A stretch of 64,000 bases of DNA. Origin: Monosporascus cannonballus. Its lineage: Eukaryota > Ascomycota > Sordariomycetes > Xylariales. Position numbers and translations under genes: made by a program. This document shows positions 47,712 to 61,300 of this stretch, one piece after another (position 1 is the first letter of the stretch; each line of letters begins with the position of its first letter). A model generated the notes under the pieces. The model had not been told where the DNA came from and made no database searches. It saw only the letters and a list, made by a program, of their open reading frames with translations. Location of the stretch: positions 124,001-188,000 of the forward strand of contig QJNS01000079.1 of NCBI GenBank assembly GCA_004154925.1. The letters are read 5' to 3'.

Positions 47712-50700
47712 AATTTGTTTTGCCACATTTTACCTTCAAAACTTTATTTTTTCCTTGTTCATATTAGCAGTCTTTTACGATATTAAATTCCGTCATTAAA
47801 AGTTGTTATTAGTTTTTTTTTTATCATTTATTGGTAAAACTTATTTTTTGTTTTTAGCTATTCTAATTTTAAGGTTATACTGTATTTTCTATATATTTTA
47901 AGGGTGAAAAATACGAAATAATGGATAACGTTTTAAAATTTAAAGTTTACGTTAAATATAAATAATTTTATAATAAGACCGGCGTTTTTTAAAGAAAAGT
48001 ATTTATACCGAAAATTAACGTTTCAAATAAAAAAGAATTCTAGTAAAAAAAGAATTTTATAAAATTAGAAAAACGTTATTATTAAAAAATAAATAAAGTT
48101 ATTACGCGTTAAATCCGTTTTCAGAAATATTTTTTTTCTCTTAAAAAAATAAAAATAATATAACAAAAATTATAATCATTCGAAGAATTAAGAAATTAAA
48201 AACGTTAAAAATAGATTGTTATTAAAATTTCCATAATTATATTAATTTCTTTGGCTTGTTCAGTAAATTAATTTAATACTGGCGATATATATTAATCCCA
48301 TAAAAATATTAATTAAATCGTAATTATGTTTAGTAACTTCTTTATTATTAATAAAAATATTTTTCAGAAATATTAAGCGTTAATAAAGCTTTTAACAAAT
48401 TCTCAAATATTTTGGAAATTCGGATACTGTTTTTTGTTTAATTAGATATTAAATAAATATGTTTTGTTTTCGTATATCGAAAAAAGTTTTTTTTATATAT
48501 TTATTTATCTTTTACATTTATATGATTTGATATTACATATACCTTAATTATATTTGTTATAAATTTAATAAGAAAATATAAAAACTTAAATAAAATATAA
48601 CTTTTAATAAAGATTTTAATGAATAATTATTTAGTAAAATTTTCTTCATAATGTTATATAAACCGATATATGTAAAATCGAGAGTTTTTCATTAAATAAT
48701 CGTATTTAAATATTTTTAATAATAAAACAAATTAAAAATCAATTTTTTAACTTCTTTTAAGTATAATATTTACTTCTTTAATTTTATACCAGTTTTAAGT
48801 CTATTCTGAAACTTTAATATAATTATTATATTTACTTTACTATAAAAAATATTTAAATATTAATTAAATTATTATTACGTATTTCTTTGTAAATTTTTAA
48901 AATCAATTTAAAATTTTCGTCTATGAAAAATATGTTAAAGTTTTGGTTATAATGAATATTATAAATTAATTAAATAGTCAGTAGTTTGTTAATTTAGTTT
49001 TTTTGTTCGTAATTATTGGAATATTAAAAATACATTTTTCCGGTTTAATTTATTTCTTTTGTGTAAATATTTGTTAAAAATTTATATACGTTAAATACTT
49101 TATAATTTAAACGAGTTATATTATAAAACCATTGTAAAATTTAAATACAAATATTATTTTTATATTTAAAACATTTTTTGTTAATATTCCGTATATATTA
49201 AAAATATATTTAAAAAATATATGCTATTTATTTGGTATGGGTATTTTCGTAATATAATAAAATCTACAAAAACTTTACAAATCGATTAATAATTACGAAA
49301 ATATTATTATCACATATCTTTATAATTAAATATTGTAATATTAAAAATTTAATAATAAAATTTAATATAATTAAATATTGAAACTATTTTGCTATTAATA
49401 ATAGCTATAACGTTTTTTATAATTTATATCGTCGAGGTTGTGCTTTAACGTAAATATCATATTATTATATATTGTTATTTTATAATTAATTTATTTTTAA
49501 GACAAAAGTATATGGGTTGAAATGTTTTTTGAAGTTTTATAAATCCTTAGATATCCGTATAACTGATATTCATATATATTTCGTATTAAAGGTTTTACGT
49601 ATTTGTCTAGAAATTATATTTTATTTATTTTTTCATTTTATAAAATATTATCGTCATATTATTAAATTTTCTGGTGCATTTTAAAAGGTATTACTTCAAT
49701 TATCGCATTTTGGCGCAAAAATAAATATTTTATTATAATAATATTAAAAATTATATAACTAAATTTAAATTAATTGTTTTCGAAATTTAGTTCCTTATTT
49801 AAACTATTTATTTTATTATTTTTTTAAATATTTCTCATAAATAATAATAACTTTAAATTTTATTAATTTGTTTACGTAACGAAAGTATCGTCCGGTAAAT
49901 TTTTCAATTATAAAAAATTATATAAAATTTTAATAATTTATATAAACCTTAATTTAAAATATATTCGCGTTTAAAAATTCCCTACAATTTCGAAATACCA
50001 TAGTAAAAATTACAAATTCTTTTTTTAAAATATCGTAATTAAATTTAGCTTTTATAATTTGTAAGAAAGAAATATAATAAGTTATTAATATCCTTAATTA
50101 TTTCGTTATTTCCCTATTATATTTATAATAAAATATATCTGTTTTTAATAGAACGAAACGGTTTAAATTATACATAATTAATATTAATTCGTTAATAATT
50201 GTATTTTTAATATCTTAAAATATTTCTCCGGTTTCGAACATTTATTTAACTTTTTTTACCACGTTTATTAACAATATAAATAATTTATTAAATTTTCGAA
50301 TAAACCTGTTGTCATAATTAACGAATCCAAAAGAATACTTATATAATTCTAATTATAATAGCGTTTATTATTTTATAATTATAATAATTTCTTTAAACTT
50401 TATATTAATATATTTTATAATAACATCATATTTTAAATAGTTCACTTTTTATTTGTGCGATTAATTCTTTTATATTAATCAATAATCATATGTTTTATAA
50501 AAATTAAGAAATTTTATAAACGTATTTTATATTTATTTTTGTTATTTTTTAAAATAATAAAAATCTCGTTAAAATACAAACGACGAAAACATTAAGATAT
50601 TTCCGTAATATATAATTTATTATTTGTTAAACAGTTATTAATATTGTTGTAAACTTTAGAAATATAATTAAATATTTAAATAATTTGTATTGTACTTTCA

Positions 50701-53700
50701 AAATTATTTTTTATTTGTATCTTTGTTTATTTTTAATAAAATTATATTTATTTTTAAAATTAAATATTATAAATTATTTAATTTTATAAAATCCATTTTT
50801 TATTTTTGTAATTACAAATAATAATATGTAATCTTTAATTCGAACATCGTTTAATTATTAAAAACTTATTACAAATCGTAATTTTTTAATTTTTTAAATA
50901 CGAAAAATATAAGATATTTTATTAGTAATTTCGAAAATCGAATTTATCCTGTTTATAACCAATTTTCTAAATGTTTTTTTAAAAATACGTAATTTATTGT
51001 TTTAAAATTATAAATAAGGTAAAGGTTTATCGAAAATATTTTTTTAAAAATTATTTCACAATTTTGTCCGTTATATTCTAATAACTGTATATCGGACTTT
51101 CTTTAAATAAGGTTATTTACATTTATAATATTATAATAATATATTGATTATAGTTTTTTAAATTTTGAAAATTATTATTTTAAATCGTTACTTAGTTATT
51201 TTAAGTTAACTCTAATAAGAATAATAATACGTCGTATTTTCTTTTAATATCTGTTTTTTTTATATATTATCCCTTTAAATACGAATATTTTTAGCATATC
51301 TTTATATTTATATTTATTATTATTTTCGATCGAATATTAAAATCTTAATTTTCTTTTTTTATCCGTTAATAAAATATAAAGCAAATTTTATCTAGCTAAT
51401 TCTTTTCTTTATTAAAATTTCGTATTAACGTATCCATAATAATCTCAAAATTATATTATAATTCTTAAATACAATAATATCGAAATAAATTATTTTATAT
51501 TATTCTTAAATAAAATTCTTAAAATAATTAATTTTATGCATAATTATTCCTTTAGTATAAGCGGATTTTTAATTTTCGATATTGATTATTATATAAAATT
51601 GTAATTTATATTTTTGTAATAATTTAAATTTATTAAATATATTTAATATAATATAATTCCGGTTCAAAACTCCGTAATTCATTATTACGATATATTAACC
51701 GTTATAATTGGTTTATTTAAAATAGTAAAATTATTAATTATTATTATAATTACGTATAAACCTTTTTATAAAATTCTTTTTAATTTCTCTAGGTTTTGTT
51801 ATTTTACAGTTTTTAAATAAATAATTATTTTGTTTAATCTTTATTCGAATTTATTAAACTTAATTTATATTTTTGTCTTTAACGTATTATGCTACTATAT
51901 TTATCGTTATTACCGGCATATTATTCCTTTAAATCATATTAACTATATTTAATTTTATTATATTTGTTTTTCTTATCGTATAAGTCTTCTTTTATATATG
52001 CGATTATATTCTATTATACGTTATTTTAATTATCGTTCTAAATCTTTTTATAAATTAACGTATTTATTCTTTAATAACCTTTTTTTTACAAAAGCGTATG
52101 GTAAATATTAATTGAAAATATAAATTCATTATAATTGGTTGCAATATTTCTTTATTAAATATTAAATTAATTCCTTTTTCCATTCGTAATTACATTATTA
52201 ATAATAACAAAACAAGCTTTTTTACGGGCATTGTTTCTTTTGGTCTAACTTCTTATTTTGGCTAATTACTAAACATTTCTTGAGGTTATAAATCGACAAT
52301 ATCGATATTATTACTTATTATTTTTATTATTTCCGGTTCAGTTTAAAAAATTATATTTTTTATACTATATACGGGTAATTCGTCCGTAAATATATTATTT
52401 TTATTTTTTGTGATCGGGATATTTTTGTTATCGATAGTATATAGCATATATTTTGCCGTATTATTTCAAGGTTCCGATATAAATTATGTTTATTTAATCT
52501 TCATATTTATGTAATTATTGTTATAAAGTTTTTTTTATGTTCGTAATATTAATTAAATTAACTTTTTGGTTCTTTTTATTTTGTATTAAATCTTTCATTA
52601 TAAGATATTTAATATACATTTAAGTTAAATTATATTAATAAATTTAATACTATTTTTAAAAGTTTTTAAATTATCCTTTAAATATTAATCTTTAATCCTT
52701 GTAACGGGATTTTTTAAATACCTTATATTACGTTATTTTATGTTTTATTTTATTGCAATAATAACATTTAATTTAGCTTTAATATTTTATAAATAGTTCT
52801 ATATTCTATAAATTTTGGTTTTATACTGATAAAAATGTTAGTATTTCGAGAGATACTGGTATTAATTATATAATAAAATTTATTATTATTTTTTCTTTAA
52901 TATTTTTAATACGTTATATGTATTACTAATCGTTAATTCTAATTATTTTATCGATATAATGCAATAATTAATTAGGCCAATTATATTTAAGAAATTCTTT
53001 TTATAATTTTTAAAGCCGTCGAAAAACTGAATTATTAATATTTTTGAATTTTAATTTAATTAAGCTATTAAGTAAATTAACTTATTGCCCTAATTAAATA
53101 TGGATCGCTTTTATTATAATTATTAAATTTATATTTCGGCTTTATTTTTTTGTTTATTATTTCGAAAAGTTTTATTAATATTTATTTAATGTATTTGTAA
53201 TCGTTATAAATTCGCATTGTTTTTAAGGTTCGTTTTTCGACCGGTAAAATAATACATTTTTTGTAACGAATTTAAATTAAATGGCGGTATTATCGACAAA
53301 TCGTCCGATTATTAATTTAATTCGTATAAAAACGTAATAAATCGAATAAAAAAGTAACTAAAATATGTTTAATATTAAGTTAAAAATAATTATAACTTAA
53401 TTAAGGTTTCGTTAAACAATTTCCGTTTAAAAAGTGTAAAAACCTTTTTTAATTCCTTGATAAAATTTAGTTAAATAATCTGATTTATTCAAAAAGGTTT
53501 CTCGCTTTCGAAAGCTTTTTTTTTCTTAACCTTTTCATAAGTAGCTTAAAGGAACTTCGTAATGTTATTATTTTTTTTAAAACTAAAAAATACGTTCGTT
53601 TATAATACGTAGATATCGAAAATCTTTTTTGCAAAAAAGACGAAACTTTTTCTTTCTTTTACGGATTTTATTTTAATATCCGAGTAATTAAGGACCTGGT

Positions 53701-53790
53701 AAAGAAGGTATTCGGGCTGCTTGCTAATAAATATAATATCGGCGATATTTCTTAAAGTTTAATAATATTATTAAATAAAAATTTATAACG

Positions 53791-54168
53791 TATAACGGTT
53801 AAACGGTTTAATTAATTATTTAATCTTTATTGCATAGATTTAGATTAATAAAAATATCGTAAAAATCTAAATAATAAATATAATAACCGTATTCTGTTTT
53901 ATAATAATAAAAACTTTTTAAATGATGATATTATATTATAAGTTAAAATTACTGAAATTATTAATATTATAAGCATTTATATATTAAATTTTGATATTAT
54001 TGCTTATTTTTGCTTAATTATATTTAGCGAATTTTTGTTAAGCAGTTGTTTAATGCTGATTAATCGTGTTCAGCAGATTTTTGCTAAGTACCCATTACCT
54101 AACCCGAGAGGTGGTCAGTATTATTCTCGTTAACCGTTTCCTGAAACCGGAGCCCCTCAGATCGTACC
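53791..54168 (-). repeat. 5' LTR of A5 (right)
   Basis: It opens TATAACGGTTAAACGG and follows reversed LTR A to about 54020. It then carries a divergent, GC-richer segment with AACCGTTTCCTGAAACCGG matching the AATCGTTTCTTAAGGCCGG of the left LTR. The right edge is uncertain. Confidence 0.55.
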
Positions 54169-54493
54169 ACCTAACCGTCACATAACCGCGGACACGATCA
54201 AAGTATATACGGCATAAAACAATATGAAAATAAGAAACGAAACCAATTACGAAATAAAACAAATACTTGACATAAAAAGGAAAAATGGACTTATTTAATA
54301 CCTGACCAAATAGAAAAAGCACTTCGACTCCGAAAACATCTAAAAACCCTCAAAAAACCTTATAAATGTCCGACGTTTATTGGAGAACTTTCACCAGTAA
54401 TAACGGGCGCGTTCTAATTAACAGTTAATTAATTTAAGGTATTAACCCCAAATTAATTAGCCGAACCTATAACTTATGTTAACATAATTAACG
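54169..54493 (+). mobile_element. Fragment of an A-like element (integrase tail and chromodomain)
   Basis: The stretch begins with CCTAACCGTCACA, an LTR A end motif. It then follows the plus-strand integrase tail (GTATATACGGCATAAAAC) and an eroded, divergent chromodomain around 54280-54350, and loses similarity after about 54400. It is GC-richer than its surroundings. It looks like an old 3' fragment captured between A5 and A1. A minus-strand frame at 54095-54322 is an accident of this patch. Confidence 0.5.
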
Positions 54494-54856
54494 TGTCATA
54501 ACCCAACGAGCCACGGCCTCCAGAAACGGTCTGACATAATCCAACCACAAGTGCGCGGTGGGGCAGGTTACGTAATAGATTACCAATTCACTGGTGGTAA
54601 GCCAGTAAGCCGGATCACCAGTTTACGGGTGGTAATCCAGCTAATAGGAATAAGATATATAAGTTTATTAATTCCATAATTTAAATACCTTTAGCTTGCA
54701 ATAAAACATTTATAAATATTAATCGTTTATAATAATAAGGTATTAAAAAATATAATACGATTATTATATTTATTACTGAAATTCCTACGATATTCTTATT
54801 AATATAAACCCGTCGACTTAAGGTTTAATAATTAGTTAAACCGTTTAGCCGTTATA
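54494..54856 (+). repeat. 5' LTR of A1 (363 bp)
   Basis: It opens TGTCATAACCCAACGAGCC and ends TTAGCCGTTATA. It has two 35-bp units. Its first 170 bp are almost unmutated while the rest is eroded, so RIP stops inside the LTR. Confidence 0.78.
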
Positions 54857-57629
54857 CGTTATAAGCTTTTATTCAGTAATACCGTTAGATTTTAAGCAAT
54901 ATTTAATATTGTTAAAAAATTAACTAACGCTTAGGAAATCTTTATTTAATAGCTTTAGGCTCGAATTCGAAAGCTAAAAAAAAAAGTTCGACAACTCAAA
55001 GTTACGCTATTTACCCAAACTTTTTTCGCTTGCATAAAGCTAAAAAAACCAGAACCTTATAATAAAAAAAGTAACTTTTAAACCTTTTTAATTTAGGTAC
55101 GAATTTACTTTCGCTTTTTAAACCTTAACGATTTAACGGATATAATTCTAATAATAAGAATATACCTAACGGGAAATACGGTTAATTAATTTAAGCCTAT
55201 TATAAGGAATTTTTTAAAAATAAAAAAGGTAAATAAAAAGGATTTTATTAATAAAAACTTTTTACTTTACGCCAATTTCGAAAATAAAATGCGCGATAAT
55301 TTCGGTAATCCGGATAAAAAACGATTTACGGCTTAATAATTTTTGTAATTCCGATAAAAGAAATTTACGTTCAAATATATCGTAATCTTTAAAAATCTTA
55401 CGGTTAAAATAAAATAGGAAAATAATAAGGCCGATGCTCTTATCGACATATTTTATAAAGGGTTATAAAATAATATAAAAAATAAAATTATTCGGATTAA
55501 GTTATTAATTACTTTAAACCGGTATATTATAAAGGTAATCAAAATTAATATATGGACAATTTGAAAAACGATAAGAAAAAAAAGAATAATATTTTTTATG
55601 TTTGGGATATTACAAATTTAACTAGGGGAAAATACGAAACGCACCTTTTATTTCTTACGGAACGGTGCCAAAACCTATGAAATTCGGCGTTACCCATAAA
55701 TAAGACTGGAGCCAGATTAAATACTTTAATTAAGGCAAAATAGGACATAAGACTTATAAATATAAAAAGCCCAAAAGGTTACGATAAAATAATTAGTCCC
55801 CTATGCCGGAGAAATAATTTAAAAATAATTAAGAAAACGATATCAAATTTATTAACATAATTTAAGCTAAATACGTATTAAGTTTACAATAAAAGGTTTA
55901 TCCGAAATTATTACGATAAAAAATTTGACGAAAAATAGAAAAAGCCAAATAATTAACTTAATAAATATCATAAATATAATAAGAAATATTATAAAGATAA
56001 TTATGCAAATATTATAACTGGATAGAACAAATTTGTCCAGAAATCTTTAATTAATACGGCAAAATATACGTTATATATTGTTAACGACGAGGATAACATA
56101 ATTACGAAAAATGGAAATAGCATATTTATAAACGAATTACTCGTATATATTACGAAGGATTCGATTTTCTAAACCTTACCGGAAATAATAAAAACGATAA
56201 GCAATAATATCGATATTTTTAAACCATAGTCCAAGGAAATATTTAGCAATGAACCGAAACAAAAAGCTACCCCGAAAAAAAATAATACTTATAAGAAAAC
56301 CTTTTTTATTCTTATAAATAATATAATTATTAAATAGAAAAAAAATTAATTTGACGTACGGTAAAAAAATATTATCAAAAAGTTAGTACGGAGTTTTATT
56401 TTTAATTAATATTTATTATAAATCCCTAAAAAAAGTTATTAAAAAATACGTTAATTTCTAAGAAAACTTTGGAACGATAATTAAAATAACATATAATAAG
56501 ATATAGTTGTAAATATAGGAAAATAATTTATTCGATAAAGAAAAGAATTATAAAAGAATTAAGAATAATTAATACGACTTAAAAAACCAGTATGCCGGTA
56601 ATAATAATAAATATAACGGTTTAAAGGGTTAAACAAAAAACGTAAATAAAATTTAACAAATTCAAATAGGAATTAAAAGAAAAAGGTTATTTATAAAAAA
56701 GCCGCAAAATAACGAAATCTAGAGAAATTAAAGGCAATTCCCGAAAAAGGCTTTAAACGTAACGAGAAGAAATATTAATAACTTTATTACTTTAAAAATA
56801 CGAATCGCAACGTATTGGTATATCGTAATAATGGATTATGGAATTCTAAGCGGAAATTATATTATATCAAATATGGTTAATAAATTTAAACTGTTATAAA
56901 AATATAAGTTAGAACCTTATATAATAACGAATACTAAAAATTAAGAATTTGCTTACGATAATAGAAAAATTATATATAAAATTAATTATTTCAAGATTTT
57001 TATTAAAAGATAATACCAGACGGTTAATTTCGATATCGTTCTATTTAGGAATTACGATATAATTTTAAGATTTTTATAAATATGTTAATACGGAATTTTA
57101 ATTAATGGCGGAATTAATTAGGTAAAACTTGTTTTATTTCTTATTAATAAACGAAAAAGAAAATTAAAATCTTAATATTAGATTAAAAATAATAACGAAT
57201 ATAAGCATAAGGATATAATAAAAACCTTATTAACTAAAGGAATAAAATATAAAAAAAACGGGCATAAAAAATATATGACATATTGTTATTATTATGAAAA
57301 CGAAATTAAATCAATTAAATAATGATTTAGAATAATAAGAATAATAAATTAAAAAATTAAACGATTTAATTAATATATTATTATAATATTATAAATACGA
57401 ATAATTTTTTAAAAGAAAATTTGATAAGAAATTATTAACATATAACGAACGGGATTATGAAATAATTTTTAAAACGAAAATATTTAATAAAGTTTTACCT
57501 TATTTATAATTTTAATAACAATAAGTTCAGTATTTTTAAAAAATATCTGGAAAATGGGTTACAAAGAAATGGATTTAATTTTCGAAATTTTTAATAAAAT
57601 ATCTAATATTTTTCGTACTTAAAAAAATC

Positions 57630-57970
57630 GGAAATTTACGATTTGTAATTAACTATCGGCAATTAAACGATATTATTATTAAAAATCGAATATTAGTATT
57701 TTTAATTACAAAAATAAAAAACCGATTTTACGAAACCAAAAAATTTATAATATTTGATTTTAAAAACGGATATAACTTTATTAAAATAAAAAAAGAATAA
57801 GAATAAAAAATAGCCTTTAAAACGAAATCTAGATTATTTAACTATTTGGTTATATTAATAAGATTTACGAACGTATTAATAACCTTTTAACGAATAATAA
57901 ATTATATTTTACGAAAATATTTCGATATTTTTGTTATTTGATATTTCGACAATATTCTTATCTTTTAAAA
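57630..57970 (+). pseudogene. Reverse transcriptase remnant (A1)
   Basis: The plus strand reads the eroded LRF-x-x-x-YRQLND block (about 57635-57672), then IKN, FYE-x-KKF-x-IFDFKNGYNFIKIKK, then Y-F-D-N-I-L-I at 57942-57962. One catalytic Asp is retained and the second reads Asn. In Ty3/Gypsy enzymes both are required, so the product would be inactive even without the stops. Confidence 0.78.
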
Positions 57971-60029
57971 AACGGAAAAAACATATATAAAATACGTTGA
58001 TAAAATTTTCTAAGTTTGATAAAACGTAAGGTTATTTATTAATGTAAAAAAAGAATTAATGCCATATATTGAAAATAAAGTATTTGGAATATATTATTAT
58101 CTTAAGACGTATTAACATGGATCTTAAGAAAATTACTATAATTATGAAATAGGAAACGTTAACGATAATTAAAAAATATAGGTATTCCTTAGATTTGCTA
58201 ATTATTATAGGAAATTTATTTAATATTTTAGTAAAATAATTATACTTTTAATGAATTTTATTAAAAAAAGGAATTTAAATAAACGTTAAATATAGAAAAG
58301 GTATTTTAAGATATTAAGAATATAATTATTAATAAGCTAATGTTAATTATGTACGCTTTAAAGCGTTTCGTTAAATTAAAAATTAATATTTCGGATTTTG
58401 CATTAAACATAATAATCAAATAACGAAATAATTAAAGCAAATTATATCTTATTGTATTTTTTTCGCATAAATTAAAAGGAATTTATGGTTATTATTAGGG
58501 CATTTTAGGAATTTCGGTATTTTCTAAAAGGAAATTTATATTACATTAAGGTTTATATGGATTATTAATATTTTATCCGATTTGTTACGATTGACAAAAT
58601 TATATGACGATAATTAAAATATGTAAAAAAATTGGCGAACTTCGATTTCGTTATATTTTATAAAAAAATTAAAAAATAGTAAAACAAATATTTTAAGTAT
58701 GTAATTAAATGTCGAAAAAGTTTAATTAAAATTAATTATATAATTTTCGATATTATCATAAAAAGATATTTACGCTTACGATATATTTCCACGATTCGGG
58801 TAATACCTTTCGATATATATTAAGGGATTTAGCATTATAAGGATAATTTCCCAAAAAACTAAAAAATAAATAAGATATAAATTTTAAAAAAATATTAGGA
58901 AAATTTAGTACAAAAAATATACGAATATTAATTATATAAAGATCTCGTGTTTCATAAATTCTTAAAATAATTTTAACATATATATTCCTTTTTTAAAATA
59001 CAATTAACGATATAAAAAATTATACGGCAATACGTTATTTACGTTAAAATAAAGATTCGACGATATAAACTATACGGAAAATTACATTTATTATTAAGCG
59101 TAAAACAATTATAATATTTAGTTATATTCGATTTTATTACCAAACTTCTTATATTAGAAAATCCAATTACAAAAATATATTACGATAGTATTTTCGGAAT
59201 CGTCGACCGATTTATCAAATTTTCTTATTTTTTATTATATTATAAATACATAAACGCCGAACAGATAATATATATTTTTTTAAAAATATTTTTAATATAT
59301 ACGAATTATTAATAAAAATTATATTAAACAAAAAATTAATTTTCGTATTTAACTTTTAACAAAGTCTTATAATACAAATCGGCCTAAATTATAAATTATT
59401 TAATATATTTAAACCTTAAATAGATAAATAAACGGAACGAATAAATTAATTTTTAAAAACTTATTTACGCTATTATATTAATTATAAATAAAATATTTAA
59501 ATTAAAAATGTATTAATTACATAAATAATTTATAATATTAATTATTACAAAAACATTAAAATAAAATTTATAAATATCAATTTTGGTTTACTTTTAAAAA
59601 TTTATAAAAAAATACCTAACGATAATCGAATTTATATTAAAATAATTTTTACGTTAAAAGAATTATAATAGTTATACCAAAAAAATAAAAATAAAACTAA
59701 AATTCGTACGGAATTAAATAAGTAAGTATTATTGCTAGAAAAAGTTAAAAAAATTAATTTTCGAAAAAGGGAAAATAATTTTCTTTATGATCAAAAATAT
59801 TTAAATATAATAATTTAGCAAAAAATTTGATTTTAAGTATATCGGTCCATATAAAATTGCTTAGAAAATCTTAAAAAATAATTAGAAATTGAAACTTTTA
59901 CCAAAAGTTAAATTCCATCTAATTTTTCATATTTTCTTATTTGAATTAGCAGTAAATATAATTAAAGTATATATGGTAGAAAATAACGTAAAAATAAAAA
60001 ACAAATAAATATACGAAATAAAGAAAATT

Positions 60030-60130
60030 TTTAATATGTAAAAATAAAACGGATTTACCTAATATCTAATTAAGTGAAAAGAATATCCAGATTCCGAAAA
60101 TACCTAGGAATTTGCCAAATATTTTATTAG
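60030..60130 (+). pseudogene. Chromodomain remnant (A1)
   Basis: It keeps YLIK-stop-KEYPDSENT-stop-EFAK in one frame. Both stops fall where the family has Trp, as TGG to TGA/TAG would produce. It matches the A7 chromodomain position by position. Confidence 0.75.
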
Positions 60131-60759
60131 CGCCTAACGTTTATTAAAGAATTTTTATTAATAATAGCGGAATTACCAAAAATAATAATATTTCAATCCA
60201 TAAAATCCAGGGAAAAAAGCCCCTGGTTTACCGCATTCCAATTAATAACGTCCACTTTTTTTAAGGCTTAAAACTTAATTACGGATTTTGATTTTAATTG
60301 TATAAAATCGTTAAAATTATCCAAAGATTAAAAAATACGATTAATAAGTTTCGTACCTTAAGATTAATAATACTGGCGTTAACGACGTATATGAAAAAGG
60401 CGCGCAGAAGTTTCCGGATAAAGGTTTTTCGGCCGCTAATTTTTTTTAACCTTTTCGATTTGGCGATATAACGATTAATTATAAAAATAAGGACTTTTAT
60501 CCCGTTATACGAATAACCTTAACGAATATATTCCTTGTAATAAAAAACCCTATTTATCATTTAGCAAATGAACTGCCGGAGGAATAAAAAAAAATAAGAT
60601 ATTATGTTAAAATTTTCGAATTTAATTAAATTAGCTAAAGCAAATCGTTATTTAGATTTGCGGAAATTACGCTTAAATATACCGGAAGATATATTAAACG
60701 AATATAAAAATTTACCGAAAAAAAAATCTTAAGGGCAAGATTTATGGAAAAGAAAATCG

Positions 60760-60881
60760 TATTATAACTTAATAAGCCACGGCCTCCAGAAACAATCTGA
60801 CATAATCTAACCATAAATACGCGATAAGGCAGGTTACGTAATGGATTACCAACTTACTGGTAGTAAGCCAGTAAGCCGGAT
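60760..60881 (+). repeat. 3' LTR of A1, first 122 bp
   Basis: TATTATAACTTAATAAGCCACGG begins it, a mutated TGTCATAACCTAACGAGCC. It includes one 35-bp unit (60844-60878). It ends at CGGAT, where A2 starts. The rest of this LTR should lie beyond the window. Confidence 0.7.
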
Positions 60882-61300
60882 TGTCATAACCTAACGAGCC
60901 ACGGCCTCCAGAAACGGTCTGACATAATCCAACCACAAGTGCGCGGTAGGGCAGGTCACGTAATAGATCACTAACTTACTGGTGGTAAGCCAGTGAGCCG
61001 GATTACTAACTTATTAATAATAAGCCAGTAAGCCGGATTACTAATTTATGGGTAATAATCCAGCTAATAAAAATAAAATATATATATTTATTAATTTTAT
61101 AATTGAAATAATTTTAATTTATAATATATTACTTATTAATATTAATTATTTATAATATAATATTATTATTTAATATATTTTTGGTATTATGAAACATAAT
61201 ACGTTATTATATTTATTATTTAAATTTTTATAATATTTTTGTTAATATAAACCCGTTAACTTAAAGATTAATAATTAATTAATCTTTATAATTCGTTATA
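60882..61300 (+). repeat. 5' LTR of A2 (419 bp)
   Basis: TGTCATAACCTAACGAGCC opens a nearly unmutated first 140 bp. Two complete 35-bp units (60966-61000 and 61001-61035) and a partial third follow, then increasingly eroded sequence to TTCGTTATA. Confidence 0.78.
60966..61070 (+). repeat. 35-bp tandem units inside LTR A
   Basis: The unit runs from GATCACTAACTTACTGGTGG to AAGCCAGTGAGCCG, 35 bp long. Two complete and one partial copy are here. Copy number differs between LTRs: three in A7 3' LTR, two in A1, one in each A3 LTR. This largely accounts for LTR length variation (312 to 421 bp). Confidence 0.8.

Larger units (their letters stand above)
47421..54170 (-). mobile_element. Gypsy chromovirus A5, minus strand, full length but degraded
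   Basis: Left (3') LTR lies at about 47421-47711 and right (5') LTR at about 53791-54168. The internal sequence is the reverse complement of the A family, with the reverse transcriptase block near 50.85 kb and gag near 52.2-53.7 kb. The outer 110 bp of the right LTR are GC-richer and diverge in sequence from other LTR A copies, so A5 may belong to a subfamily. No open frame remains. Confidence 0.65.
54494..60881 (+). mobile_element. Gypsy chromovirus A1, 3' LTR interrupted by A2
   Basis: The 5' LTR is 54494-54856. Internal sequence follows in order: gag with zinc knuckle near 55.7 kb, reverse transcriptase (57635-57970, YxDD region at 57942-57962), RNase H (about 58.2-58.4 kb), integrase (about 58.8-59.5 kb) and chromodomain (60.03-60.13 kb). 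The 3' LTR begins at 60760 but is cut at 60881 by the LTR of A2. This is the best-preserved A copy, yet stops remain in every domain. Confidence 0.78.
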
